NCBI GenBank assembly: GCA_035760645.1
Contig: DASTSO010000090.1
Coordinates: forward strand, 1 to 61,868
From: DASSTY01 sp035760645
GTDB lineage: Bacteria; Gemmatimonadota; Gemmatimonadetes; Gemmatimonadales; GWC2-71-9
Direction of reading: 5' to 3'
DNA: 61,868 bases
Made by a program: the position numbers and the translations under genes. Shown here piece by piece: positions 42,311-54,345 of this stretch. Under the pieces are notes generated by a model. The model had not been told where the DNA came from, did not search any database, and saw only the letters and a list, made by a program, of their open reading frames with translations. The stretch's first letter is position 1, and each line of letters opens with the position of its first letter.

Positions 42311-42754
42311 TCAGGCGAGCGCGGGAGGAGCGGTGCTGGGCGGGAGGAGGCGGGCGGCGCGGCCGGCCGGGAGGGCCGGGCCGTCGGGCGGTGCCTGCGG
42401 CCGGGCGACGTGGCCCAGGCGCAGCACCGAGAGTGCGTACGTCGTCGGCGCGACGACCGGCGCGCTCGGGCAGCAGGCGCCGGGACAGTGGCAGGACTGG
42501 TGGCCCTGCGAGTGATCGGACGCGGGCGTGGCAGGCGCGGCCGCATGCGCGGCCGCATGCGCGGCATGCTCCATCTGCGCGCCGGAGGCCGCGTGGCCGT
42601 CCTGTCCGCCGCCCTGCGCCGCCGCGTGGTGCACCATGCTCGGCGCGTCCACCGGACAGGGGTGCAGCACCGGCAACGCCGTCCCCAGCCCCCCGGGCGA
42701 GAGCGCCAGGAGGAGGACGCAGAGGGGCCGGAAGCGGCGCAGGGCGGCGAACAT
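42311..42754 (-). CDS. Cys/His/Met-rich exported protein
   Basis: 147 residues. Signal sequence (about 1-27), then a histidine- and methionine-containing low-complexity stretch (SMVHHAAA, MEHAAHAAAHAAA), and DHSQGHQSCHCPGACC (Cys88, Cys90, Cys94, Cys95) followed by a Pro-rich tail. It resembles small DUF2946-type copper-related proteins, and the clusters look like soft-metal ligands. It is upstream of the TonB receptor gene with a 151-base gap, possibly in the same unit. ATG 42754 lacks a ribosome binding site, but a TATTTT sequence ends about seven bases before it, which fits a leaderless message. Confidence 0.6.
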   Translation of the reverse strand: MFAALRRFRPLCVLLLALSPGGLGTALPVLHPCPVDAPSMVHHAAAQGGGQDGHAASGAQMEHAAHAAAHAAAPATPASDHSQGHQSCHCPGACCPSAPVVAPTTYALSVLRLGHVARPQAPPDGPALPAGRAARLLPPSTAPPALA

Positions 42755-42792
42755 GGACGGGAAAATAGCACCCCGGAATGAAGATGAACACG

Positions 42793-42822
42793 GGCGACCG
42801 TGAAGGGGGCTTCACGGTCGCC
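42793..42822 (-). terminator. Hairpin between the BNR/MoaD pair and the Cys/His-rich gene
   Basis: A perfect 12-bp stem (42793-42804 with 42811-42822) and a six-base loop lie directly after the stop of the MoaD-like gene (42844). No T-tract is present. Confidence 0.6.
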
Positions 42823-42843
42823 GTACGCACCTCCCCGCCCCGC

Positions 42844-43155
42844 CTACCCGCCGGCGATCGCCCCCACGACGAGGAAGGGCTCCGCGCCCGCGGCGACCGC
42901 GTCGGGGAGCGGCGCGTCGGGCGGCTCGTGCGACAGGTCGCGCCCGCAGGCGAAGAAGCGCAGGAAGGCGCGGCGCCGCCCGCCGCCGTGGTCGCGAATC
43001 GCGCCGCGCAGCACCGGGTAGGCGGCCTCGAGCGCGTCGAGCACCGCGCGCTGCGTGACCGCGCCCTCGACCGCGAGCGCCACCTCGCCGCCCACGCGCG
43101 CGAGCGTGCGCAGGTGCTCGGGGAGCTGGACGCGGACCGTGCGCGGTGCGCTCAT
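42844..43155 (-). CDS. MoaD/ThiS-like ubiquitin-fold protein with C-terminal Gly-Gly
   Basis: 103 residues. The fold pattern and short length match the MoaD/ThiS small-modifier family: beta strand VRVQLPEHLR, helix RAVLDALEAAYPVL, beta strand FLRFFACGRDL, and a C-terminus ending VVGAIAGG, where the terminal diglycine is used for thiocarboxylation or conjugation in relatives. No MoaE, ThiG or E1-like gene is nearby. It is encoded 19 bases downstream of a BNR-repeat protein, a pairing that I believe is widespread. A sulfur-carrier role is possible but unshown. Confidence 0.8.
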   Translation of the reverse strand: MSAPRTVRVQLPEHLRTLARVGGEVALAVEGAVTQRAVLDALEAAYPVLRGAIRDHGGGRRRAFLRFFACGRDLSHEPPDAPLPDAVAAGAEPFLVVGAIAGG

Positions 43156-43174
43156 GCGCGCCTCACGCGGACGC

Positions 43175-44290
43175 TCATGCGAGCGTCTGCACCTCGACCG
43201 ACAGCACCGGCGGCAGATCGCGCACGATCGCCGTCCAGTGGTCGCCCGCGTCCGGGGAGCAGTAGACCTGGCCGCCGGTGGTGCCGAAGTAGACCCCGCA
43301 GGAATCGAGCGTGTCCACCGCCATCGCATCGCGCAGCACGTTGACGTAGCAGTCCTGCTGCGGGAGCCCGTTCGTGAGCGCCTCCCACTCCTCGCCGCCG
43401 GTGCGGCTCCGGTAGACCCGCAGCTTCCCGTCGGGCGGGTAGTGCTCGGAGTCGCTCTTGATCGGGACGACGTAGATCGTCTCGGGCTCGTGCGCGTGCA
43501 CGTCGATCGGGAAGCCGAAGTCGGTGGGGAGATTGCCGCTCACCTCGCGCCACGAGTCGCCGGCGTCGTCGCTGCGCATCACGTCCCAGTGCTTCTGCAT
43601 GTAGAGCGTCCCCGGCCGCGCGGGGTGCATCGCGATCCGGTGCACGCAGTGGCCCACCTCGGCCTCGGCGTCGGGGATGTAGGAGGAGCGCAGGCCCCGG
43701 TTGATCGGCCGCCAGGTGGCACCGCCGTCGTCGGTGCGGAAGGCGCCGGCCGCGGAGATCGCGACGTAGATCCGGCGCTCGTCGGCGGGATCGAGCAGGA
43801 TCGTGTGCAGGCACATCCCGCCCGCGCCGGGCTGCCACGCCGGGCCGGAGCCGTGGCCGCGCAGGCCCGCGAGCTCGCGCCAGGAGCGACCGCCGTCGGT
43901 CGAGCGGAAGAGGGCGGCGTCCTCCACGCCGGCATACACCGTGTCGGGATCGGTACGCGAGGGCTCGAGGTGCCAGACCCGCTTGAACTCCCAGGGGTGC
44001 GGCGTGCCGTCGTACCACTGGTGCGTCCCCGTCGCGCCCTCGTAGGCGAACTCGTTGCCGACCGGCGCCCACGTGCGTCCGCCGTCGTCCGAGCGCTGGA
44101 TCTGCTGCCCGAACCACCCGCTCGACTGCGAGGCGTAGATCCGGTCTGGATCGGCGGGCGAGCCCTTGATGTGGTAGACCTCCCAGCCCGCGAAGTGCGG
44201 CCCGCTCACCTCCCATCGCTCGCGCCCGCCGTCCGACGTCAGGATGAACGCGCCCTTCCGCGTGCCGACCAGCACTCGTACGCCGCTCAT
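43175..44290 (-). CDS. BNR-repeat beta-propeller protein (cytoplasmic)
   Basis: 371 residues, no signal peptide. Repeated Asp-box motifs (SDDGGRTWAPVG, STDGGRSWRELA, TDDGGATWRPIN, SDDAGDSWREVS, SPDAGDHWTAIV) predict a beta-propeller of the sortilin/BNR type. It begins MSGVRVLVGTRKGAFILTSDGG, a start seen in many YVTN/BNR proteins of unknown role. It has conserved histidines (WYDGTPHPWEFKRVWHLEP, GHCVHRIAMHPARP) which may line a site. It is cotranscribed with the MoaD-like gene. Sialidase activity is not supported by visible active-site residues. Confidence 0.78.
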   Translation of the reverse strand: MSGVRVLVGTRKGAFILTSDGGRERWEVSGPHFAGWEVYHIKGSPADPDRIYASQSSGWFGQQIQRSDDGGRTWAPVGNEFAYEGATGTHQWYDGTPHPWEFKRVWHLEPSRTDPDTVYAGVEDAALFRSTDGGRSWRELAGLRGHGSGPAWQPGAGGMCLHTILLDPADERRIYVAISAAGAFRTDDGGATWRPINRGLRSSYIPDAEAEVGHCVHRIAMHPARPGTLYMQKHWDVMRSDDAGDSWREVSGNLPTDFGFPIDVHAHEPETIYVVPIKSDSEHYPPDGKLRVYRSRTGGEEWEALTNGLPQQDCYVNVLRDAMAVDTLDSCGVYFGTTGGQVYCSPDAGDHWTAIVRDLPPVLSVEVQTLA

Positions 44291-44300
44291 GTCGCCCTCC

Positions 44301-46200
44301 TCAGGGTCCTCGGAGATTGGATCGTACTGCCTCGGTCAGCGTCTCGGGCGTGAAGGGCTTCGCCACGAACGCCGCGCCGGGCGCGAGGAGGCCGCGTCGG
44401 CTCGCCTCCTCGCCGGGATAGCCGGAGATGAAGAGCAGCGGCACCCCCGGCCAGCGGGCCCGCACCTCGGCGGCGACGGCCGGCCCGTCGAGGCCCGGCA
44501 TCGCGAGATCGCAGAGGACGAGCTGGACCGGCTCCGTGCGTCCGGCCAGCAGCGCCAGGGCCGCGGCGCCGCTCGCGGCCTCGAGCACGCGGAACCCTTC
44601 GGCGGCGAGGGTGCGCGCGATCATCGTGCGCACCGTTTCCTCGTCGTCGACGACGAGCACCGTCTCGCCCGCCGCGGGCGGCTCGGCCCCGCGGGGCGCG
44701 GCGGCCGGGGCCGGAACGTGCTCCCGCGCGGCCGGCAGCCAGACGCGGACGCGCGTGCCCTCGCCGGGCACGCTCTCGAGCGTCGCGGCGCCGCCGCTCT
44801 GCTCGGCGAGGCCGTAGACCATGCTGAGGCCGAGCCCGGTGCCCTCCCCCACCGCCTTGGTCGTGTAGAACGGCTCGAAGGCGCGCGCCGCGACCTCGGG
44901 GGGCATCCCCGCGCCCGTGTCCTCGATCGTGACGAGCACGTACTCGCCCGCCGGCAGCGCGACGCCGCCGCGCGCCTCGGCCGGGAGCCGGGCCGCCTGC
45001 GTCCGGATCGTCACCGTGCCGCCCGCCGGCATCGCGTCGCGGGCGTTGAGGACGACGTTGAGCAGCGCCTGCTCGAGCTGCGTGCGGTCGATGCGGACCC
45101 GCAGCGGCGCGGGCGCGAGGTCGAGACGCAGGACCTGGTCGTGGCGCAGACTGCGGCGCAGGAGCGCCTCCGCCTCGCCGATCGCCGCGTTGGCGTCGAG
45201 CACCTCGGGCTGCAGCACCTGGCGCCGGCTGAAGGTGAGCACCTGCTGCACCACCTGCGCCGCCCGCGCCTGGGCCCGGAGACTCTGCTCGACGTCCGGG
45301 CGCGCCGGGTGCCCCGGCGGCAGCGCACGCAGCGCGAAGTGGTCGAAGCCCATCGAGGCGGCGAGCATGTTGTTGAGCTCGTGCGCCATGCCGCCGGCGA
45401 GCTGCCCCACCGCCTGCATCTTCTGCATGTGGCGCAGCTGCTCCTCGGCCTCGCGCCGCGCGGACACGTCGCGGAAGGCGACGGCGGCGCCCTCCGGCGT
45501 CGGCGAGATGCGCGCCTCGATCCAGGCGCCGAGCGGCGGGTAGTGGTCCTCCACCTGCACCGCCTCCCCGATCGCGAGCGCCCGGTGATACGCCTCGGCG
45601 AAGCTCGTCCCGGCGAAGCTCGTCCCGGCGAGCTCGGGCACCACCTCCAGCAGCCGCCGGCCGACCACGTCGGCCGGCGTGCGCCCGACCGTGGCCGCCG
45701 CGGCGGCGTTGGCGTAGGTGACCCGCCACTCGCGGTCGATGGTGAAGAAGGCGTCCAGCACGCTCGACAGACTGCGCTCGAGGTGCTCGCGCGCGGCGCG
45801 CGCCGCCTGCTCGGCCCGCCGCGCGCGCAGCATCGCGTGCACCGTGGCCGACAGCACCGCGGGCTCGATCGGGTGCGTGATGTAGGCGTCGGCCCCGCCC
45901 TCGAGTCCGCGCACGCGGCTCGCCGCGTCGGTGAAGCTCGTGCTGATCTGCACGACGGGGATCCCCGCCGTGCGCGGGTCCTCCTTGAGGAGCCGGCAGA
46001 CCTCGAAGCCGCTCAGGTCGGGCAGGCGCACGTCGAGCAGCACCAGGTCGGGCGCGGCGCGCCGCGCCACGCCGAGCGCCTCGCGGCCCGTCGCGGCCTC
46101 GACCACCGTGTAGCCCTCGTGCCGGAGCGTGCGGGCGACGGCGTAGCGGTTCGCCTCGGTGTCGTCCACCACCAGGATCGTGGCCGCGGCCCGGGACGCG

Positions 46201-46208
<8 letters not shown>
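44301..46208 (-). CDS. Hybrid histidine kinase: receiver, PAS, kinase, receiver
   Basis: 635 residues. First receiver at 10-125 (ILVVDDTEANRYA, Asp59 in LLDVRLPDLSG); the usual Lys is replaced by His112 (YITHPIEP), which may change its chemistry. PAS domain about 145-250. HisKA with His276 in GGMAHELNNML. ATPase domain with NARDAMPAGG, EDTGAGM and GTGLGLSMVYGL. Second receiver (VLVVDDEETVRT, Asp in LCDLAMPGL, Lys in VAKPFTPE). It overlaps the upstream kinase gene by eight bases. It is the last gene of the stressosome cluster. A 15-bp tandem duplication lies in it (45597-45626). Confidence 0.9.
45597..45626. repeat. In-frame 15-bp tandem duplication
   Basis: GGCGAAGCTCGTCCC occurs twice in a row (45597-45611, 45612-45626) and gives AGTSFAGTSFA in the PAS region of the hybrid kinase. 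It may be a recent slippage event. Confidence 0.75.
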
Positions 46209-47628
<1,420 letters not shown>

Positions 47629-47635
47629 CGGACCC

Positions 47636-48724
47636 TCAGGCGCCGCCCGCCGCCGCGCGGGGCGGACGCCGGTGGACGAGCACCGTCACGTCGTCGCGCT
47701 CGCGCGAGTAGTCGCGCCACAGCACCCCGGCGACGAGCGCCGGGTCGCGCAGCGCGAGCGCGGGATAGTCGTCGAGCTGCCAGCGCGTCTGCAGGCCGTC
47801 GGAGTGCATGACGAGCTGCGCCCCCGCGGGCCAGGCGTAGGCGAACTCGTCGATCTTGCGCGCCTGGTGGCCCAGGATGCCGCTGTGCGAGACGAGATGG
47901 CGCAGCCGCGCGCCGGGCGCGGCGACCACGGCGGCGATGTTGCCGATCCCGGCGTAGCGGAGGGCGTCGTCGTCCGGCCGCAGCGCCGCGATCGCCGCCG
48001 CCGCGCCGCGCGTCGCCCGGAGCCCGCGGTGCACGCGGTCGAGCAGGGGCGCCGGCGCGAGCTGCCCCGCCCGCACGCCGTCGTGAAAGAGGCGCACCGC
48101 CTCCTCCGCCGCGACCTCGGCCTCGGGGCCGTGGCCCAGGCCGTCCACCACGAGCACGAGCGTCGCCGCCTCGGTGCGCGCGACGGCCCACGAGTCGCCA
48201 CAGTGCGTCTCGCCGGCGATGGGCAGCGAGACGACGCCGGTCGGCGAGCGCGGGACGGCCGCGCGGGGCACGCTGCGCGCGTCCGCCTCGCCCTCGCCGA
48301 GCCGGAAGCGGCAGAGGAGCGCGGTGCCCAGGCCGGGCCGGGAGTAGGCGTCGAAGTCGTGGGCGAGGCGGGCGATCGCGCCGAGGCCGTTGCCGGGGGT
48401 GCCGGCGGTCGAGTAGCCGTCGCGCAGGCACTCGGCGAAGTTGGCCATGCCGGGGCCGCGGTCGAGGCAGAGCAGCTCGAGCCCCCCGGGGCCGGTCGGG
48501 GTGGGCTGCAGCAGGACGCGGCCGCCGCCGCCGTGCCGCACGAGATTGGTCGCGGCCTCGGTGACGACGATGGCGATGTCGCTGCGCTCGGCCTCGGCGA
48601 AGCCGAGCGCGAGGGCGAGCGCGACGGCGACGCGGCGCGCCTCGCCCACCTGGCTCGGGTCCTCCACCCGGACCACCTTCGCGCGGCAGTCGCCGCTCTC
48701 ACTTCCAGCGGGCGATGACGACAC
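47636..48724 (-). CDS. RsbT-like kinase fused to RsbX/SpoIIE-like phosphatase
   Basis: 362 residues. The N-terminal half (about 20-145) is an anti-sigma-type ATPase: TEAATNLVRHGGGG, LDRGPGM, and GNGLGAIARLAHDF. The C-terminal half (about 160-355) is a PP2C phosphatase like RsbX: GDSWAV, VVDGLGHGPEAE, GIGNIAAVV, MHSDGLQTRW, RDDVTVLVHR. RsbX dephosphorylates RsbR and RsbS to reset the stressosome, so this protein likely provides the reset. It overlaps the rsbT gene by 26 bases. Confidence 0.88.
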   Translation of the reverse strand: MSSSPAGSESGDCRAKVVRVEDPSQVGEARRVAVALALALGFAEAERSDIAIVVTEAATNLVRHGGGGRVLLQPTPTGPGGLELLCLDRGPGMANFAECLRDGYSTAGTPGNGLGAIARLAHDFDAYSRPGLGTALLCRFRLGEGEADARSVPRAAVPRSPTGVVSLPIAGETHCGDSWAVARTEAATLVLVVDGLGHGPEAEVAAEEAVRLFHDGVRAGQLAPAPLLDRVHRGLRATRGAAAAIAALRPDDDALRYAGIGNIAAVVAAPGARLRHLVSHSGILGHQARKIDEFAYAWPAGAQLVMHSDGLQTRWQLDDYPALALRDPALVAGVLWRDYSRERDDVTVLVHRRPPRAAAGGA

Positions 48725-49103
48725 GCGTGCCGACTCCGGGAGTGGATTCGATGTGAAACTCGTTGACCAGCCGCCGCGACCCGCTGAGCCCGAGGCCCAT
48801 GCCGCTGCCCGTGGAGTAGCCGTCGCGCAGCGCGAGCTCGATATCGGCGATCCCGGGGCCCTGGTCCTCGAAGGTGAGCCGGAGCCCGCGCCGCCCGAAC
48901 TCCTCGAGCAGCTCGAGGCGCACGGTGCCGCCGCCGCCGTAGTCGAGCGTGTTGCGCGCCAGCTCGCTCGCGGCGGTGACGATCTTCGTCTGGTCGACGA
49001 GCGAGAAGCCCGCCTCGATGGCCCGGGAGCGGACCAGCTGGCGCACCGCGACGATGTCGTTCGCCGAGCGGATCGCGGCCGACTCAGCCCGCGGCGTCGG
49101 CAT
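48699..49103 (-). CDS. rsbT: Serine/threonine kinase RsbT
   Basis: 134 residues, full RsbT length. Switch kinase that phosphorylates RsbR and RsbS and, when freed from the stressosome, acts on a downstream target. Motifs: N-box TAASELARNTLDYGGGG, EDQGPGI, GSGMGLGLSGSRRLVNEF. The gene overlaps rsbS by 20 bases, the standard order rsbR-rsbS-rsbT. Because no rsbU or sigma-B operon follows, its target is likely another protein, perhaps the nearby kinases. The target is inference. Confidence 0.95.
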   Translation of the reverse strand: MPTPRAESAAIRSANDIVAVRQLVRSRAIEAGFSLVDQTKIVTAASELARNTLDYGGGGTVRLELLEEFGRRGLRLTFEDQGPGIADIELALRDGYSTGSGMGLGLSGSRRLVNEFHIESTPGVGTRVVIARWK

Positions 49104-49518
49104 CCCGGGCCTCGACCGCCTCGACCTCCTGCACCTCGGTCCGGGCGGCGACGCCCTCGCCTGCGGGCAGCGCGGCGCGCAGCAGGAGCATCCCCCGCTC
49201 CACGTCGAGCGCCGTGCGCACGCCGGGCAGCGAGAGCCCCAGCTCGACGAGCGTGATGGCGACCGCGGGCTGCATCCCGACGACGACCGTCTGCGCGTCG
49301 AGGATGCGCGCCATCGCGGCGATGTTGGCGAGCATGCGGCCGATGAACGAGTCGACGATCTCGAGCGACGAGATGTCGATGAGGACGCCCCGGGCGCCGG
49401 TGCGCGCGATTCGATCGGTGAGATCGTCCTGCAGCGTCAGCGCCAGGCGGTCGTGCATGTCCACCTGGATCGTGACGAGCAGGAACTCGCCCATCTTGAG
49501 AATCGGGATCCGTTCCAC
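49084..49518 (-). CDS. rsbS: Stressosome scaffold protein RsbS
   Basis: 144 residues with one STAS domain. It matches RsbS closely: ILKMGEFLLVTIQVDMHDRL, ARGVLIDISSLEIVDSFIGR with the phosphorylatable Ser pair, and MQPAVAITLVELGLSLPGV. With RsbR it forms the large stressosome complex that holds RsbT. A C-terminal acidic tail (EVQEVEAVEARDADA) is extra to the family. The GTG at 49518 was chosen from sequence similarity and the 11-base gap to the preceding rsbR gene. Confidence 0.93.
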   Translation of the reverse strand: MERIPILKMGEFLLVTIQVDMHDRLALTLQDDLTDRIARTGARGVLIDISSLEIVDSFIGRMLANIAAMARILDAQTVVVGMQPAVAITLVELGLSLPGVRTALDVERGMLLLRAALPAGEGVAARTEVQEVEAVEARDADAAG

Positions 49519-49529
49519 GCCGCCCCCGC

Positions 49530-50441
49530 TCAGGCGCCCGCGGCGGCCGCCGGCGCGGCGGGTGCCGCGCCCGCGCCCACCCGCACGGCCGGCCGCCCGA
49601 CGGCGAGCCCGATCCGCTTGAGCGCGAGCGCGAAGGCGTCGGCGAGTGTCGCCTTGGTGATCACCTGGCTCAGGTCCACGCCGAGGTGGACGATCGTGGC
49701 GGCGATCTGGGGCCGGATCCCGCTGATGATGCAGTCGGCGCCCATGAGCCGGGCGGCGGTGATCGTCTTGAGCAGATGCTGCGCGACGAGCGTGTCCACG
49801 GTGGGCACGCCGGTGATGTCGATGATCGCCACCTCCGCGCCGGTCTCCACGATGCGCTCCAGCAGCGTCTCCATGACCACCTGGGTGCGCGCGCTGTCGA
49901 GCGTGCCGATCATCGGCAGCGCGAGGATCCCGTCCCACAGCTTCACCACCGGCGTCGAGAGCTCGAGCATCTCCTCCTGCTGCCGGGCGATGACGCCCTC
50001 GCGGTTCTTCTGGTGCACCTCGGTCGTGTAGAGCCCGAGGGCATCGATGACCGCCGTCGCCGCGACCATCGCGTCGGCGAGCCCGCGGGCATCGTCCACG
50101 GTCTCGCGCAGGCGCTCGAAGAGCGGGGTCTTGAGCGAGAAGATGAACGTCGCCGTCTCGCTCGGCGAGAAGCCGAGCGTCCCGCGCGCGGCGGAGAGCC
50201 CCTCGAGCATGCCGCGCGTCGCCGACCACACCGGCGAGCGGACGTCACCGTCGGTGTCGCGCGTGGCGGCCTGCCGGAAGAGCGCGAGGAACTCGCGGCT
50301 CTGCTCGCGCAGCTGCGCGGGCGCGATGAGGTCGCTGCGATGCGCGGTGGCGGCGAGCTGCTCCCTCAGCCAGCGCTCCAGCACCTCGGCTTCGTCGCGC
50401 TCGAGGATCTGCGGAATCCGGGTCGTGCTCAGTCCGGTCAC
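49530..50441 (-). CDS. rsbR: Stressosome sensor protein RsbR
   Basis: 303 residues. The N-terminal part (about 1-155) is a helical RsbRD/globin-like sensor (LERDEAEVLERWLREQLAAT, LGFSPSETATFIFSLKTPLF). The C-terminal part (160-275) is a STAS domain with the phosphosite Thr in IIDITGVPTVDTLVA and GIRPQIAATIVHLGV. An Ala/Pro-rich tail ends the protein. It starts at GTG 50441 with GGAG upstream. It should recognise the stress signal for the stressosome; the ligand is unknown. Confidence 0.93.
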   Translation of the reverse strand: MTGLSTTRIPQILERDEAEVLERWLREQLAATAHRSDLIAPAQLREQSREFLALFRQAATRDTDGDVRSPVWSATRGMLEGLSAARGTLGFSPSETATFIFSLKTPLFERLRETVDDARGLADAMVAATAVIDALGLYTTEVHQKNREGVIARQQEEMLELSTPVVKLWDGILALPMIGTLDSARTQVVMETLLERIVETGAEVAIIDITGVPTVDTLVAQHLLKTITAARLMGADCIISGIRPQIAATIVHLGVDLSQVITKATLADAFALALKRIGLAVGRPAVRVGAGAAPAAPAAAAGA

Positions 50442-50482
50442 GGGGATCTCCAGGGGTGGAAGGGCCGCGGGTCAGCCGACGC

Positions 50483-51313
50483 TCAGCGGACGATCAGCGC
50501 TCCGACCGCCCGCACGAGGGCGTCCGAGAGGAAGGGCTTGGGCAGCAGCGGCGCGAGCGGGCGGAGCCCGTGCGCGGGGCCGCTGTCGCTGCCGGTCATG
50601 TAGAGCACCGGCAGTCCCGGCCAGCGGCGGGCGAGCTGCTCGCCCAGGGCGCGGCCCGTCATCACGGGCATCTTCACGTCGGTGACGACGAGCTGCACCG
50701 GCGCCGGGAGCCGTTCGAGCAGGGCGAGGGCCTCCTCCCCGTTCCCCGCACCGAGCACGGCGTAGCCCGCCTCGGCGAGCGCGCGCATGGCGAAGCGGCG
50801 GAGCCCCTCCTCGTCGTCCACCACGAGCACGGTGGCGGCGGGCGCCCGCGCGACGGCGCCCGGTGGCGCGACCGGGCGCGGCGCGTCTCCGCGCCAGACG
50901 TGGCGCACCGTCTCGAGGAACGCCTCCTCGGAGATCGGCGTGAAGACGACGAGGACGTCCTCGGGCAGCTGCTGGCGGATCTGCGAGAAGCGCTGCGCCT
51001 GCGCGGTGACGACGAGCACCGGGAAGGCGGGATCGCGCCGGCGCACCTCGTCCACCAGCACCCCGGCGATCTCCTCCCCCAGGTGCCAGTCGGCCACCAG
51101 GAGCCCGATGGTGGCGTCGTCCCGCACGCGGTAGAGCGCCTCGGTCAGACTGCTGTCGGTGACGACGCGGTAGCCGGCCGCGACCAGGACGCGCTCGATC
51201 CAGTAGCGCATGCCCGGGTCGTCGTGCACCGCGAGGATCCCGGTGGTCACGGGGACGGTCGCCGTCGGCACGGGCGCGGGCTGGTTCAGGGAAGAAGAAG
51301 CTGAATTGGCCAC
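50483..51313 (-). CDS. Double-receiver response regulator
   Basis: 276 residues, two receiver domains and no DNA-binding output. Receiver one (about 24-140) has Asp75 in VADWHLGE and Asp31-Asp32, but lacks the conserved Lys (FTPIS at 124-128). Receiver two (161-275) is complete: DDEEG, Asp212 in VTDVKMP, Lys259 in LPKPF. It is the first gene of the stressosome cluster, just ahead of rsbR, and starts at GTG 51313 with no clear ribosome binding site. It may carry phosphate between the two histidine kinases and the RsbRST complex. That is inference. Confidence 0.85.
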   Translation of the reverse strand: MANSASSSLNQPAPVPTATVPVTTGILAVHDDPGMRYWIERVLVAAGYRVVTDSSLTEALYRVRDDATIGLLVADWHLGEEIAGVLVDEVRRRDPAFPVLVVTAQAQRFSQIRQQLPEDVLVVFTPISEEAFLETVRHVWRGDAPRPVAPPGAVARAPAATVLVVDDEEGLRRFAMRALAEAGYAVLGAGNGEEALALLERLPAPVQLVVTDVKMPVMTGRALGEQLARRWPGLPVLYMTGSDSGPAHGLRPLAPLLPKPFLSDALVRAVGALIVR

Positions 51314-51377
51314 GAATAGAGTCTCGCCACGATTCGGGCAACGCTCAAGACCCCGCCCCCCCGCGCAGCCGGCCGAA

Positions 51378-51408
51378 GGCCCCGGCCGCCGGGTCGGCGG
51401 CCGGGGCC
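51378..51408 (-). terminator. Hairpin after the copper-efflux operon
   Basis: A perfect 13-bp GC stem (51378-51390 with 51396-51408) and five-base loop lie between the thioredoxin stop (51497) and the stressosome operon start. No T-tract is seen. Confidence 0.6.
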
Positions 51409-51496
51409 GGGGCCTCGCCCCCTCAACGCTCGCCGGCGAAGGCGATGGTGGACAGCAGCGCGTTCCGGCGGCGGTCCGGGGCGCGGCCGGGCCCGG

Positions 51497-51853
51497 TCAG
51501 CCGTGCGCCGCGATCTTCTGCTCGTAGACCTGGCGTGGGTAGGCGCCCACGACCGCGTCCACCGGCGAGCCATCGCGGAAGAGCACCACGGTCGGCAGGG
51601 AGCGGATGCCGAAGCGCGCACCCAGCCCGGGCTCGGCGTCGGTGTTCACCTTCCCCACCTTGACGCGGCCCGCGTGCTCGCGCGCGAGCTGCTCGACGAT
51701 CGGGCTCACCATGTGGCAGGGCCCGCACCACGGGGCCCAGAAGTCGACGAGCGCGAGCCCCGGCGCCTGCTCGATCTCCCGCGCGAAGGTCTCCGCCGTG
51801 AGGGTGATGCTGGCCGCCGTGCCGGTCGTGCCGGTGGGCTGGTCCGTCTGCAT
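51497..51853 (-). CDS. trxA: Thioredoxin
   Basis: 118 residues, cytoplasmic. Thioredoxin fold with redox motif WAPWCGPCHMVSP (Cys-Gly-Pro-Cys) and the cis-proline loop IRSLPTVVLF. A short Thr/Gly-rich N-terminus precedes it. The ATG at 51853 is preceded by AAAGGAG. It is encoded 62 bases after copA, so probably cotranscribed and copper-induced; thioredoxins can protect protein thiols from copper. The gene is too short and ordinary to assign to a specific partner. Confidence 0.93.
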   Translation of the reverse strand: MQTDQPTGTTGTAASITLTAETFAREIEQAPGLALVDFWAPWCGPCHMVSPIVEQLAREHAGRVKVGKVNTDAEPGLGARFGIRSLPTVVLFRDGSPVDAVVGAYPRQVYEQKIAAHG

Positions 51854-51915
51854 GAGGTGTCTCCTTTCGGGGTTGAAACGCTCGCGCGCCGGCGGCGCGG
51901 GTTCGCCGGGCGCGC

Positions 51916-54344
<2,429 letters not shown>

Positions 54345-54345
<1 letters not shown>

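Noticed and set aside
45597..45626. 15-bp tandem repeat as a frameshift or slippage switch
   Set aside because: The unit is a multiple of three, so copy-number change does not alter the frame.
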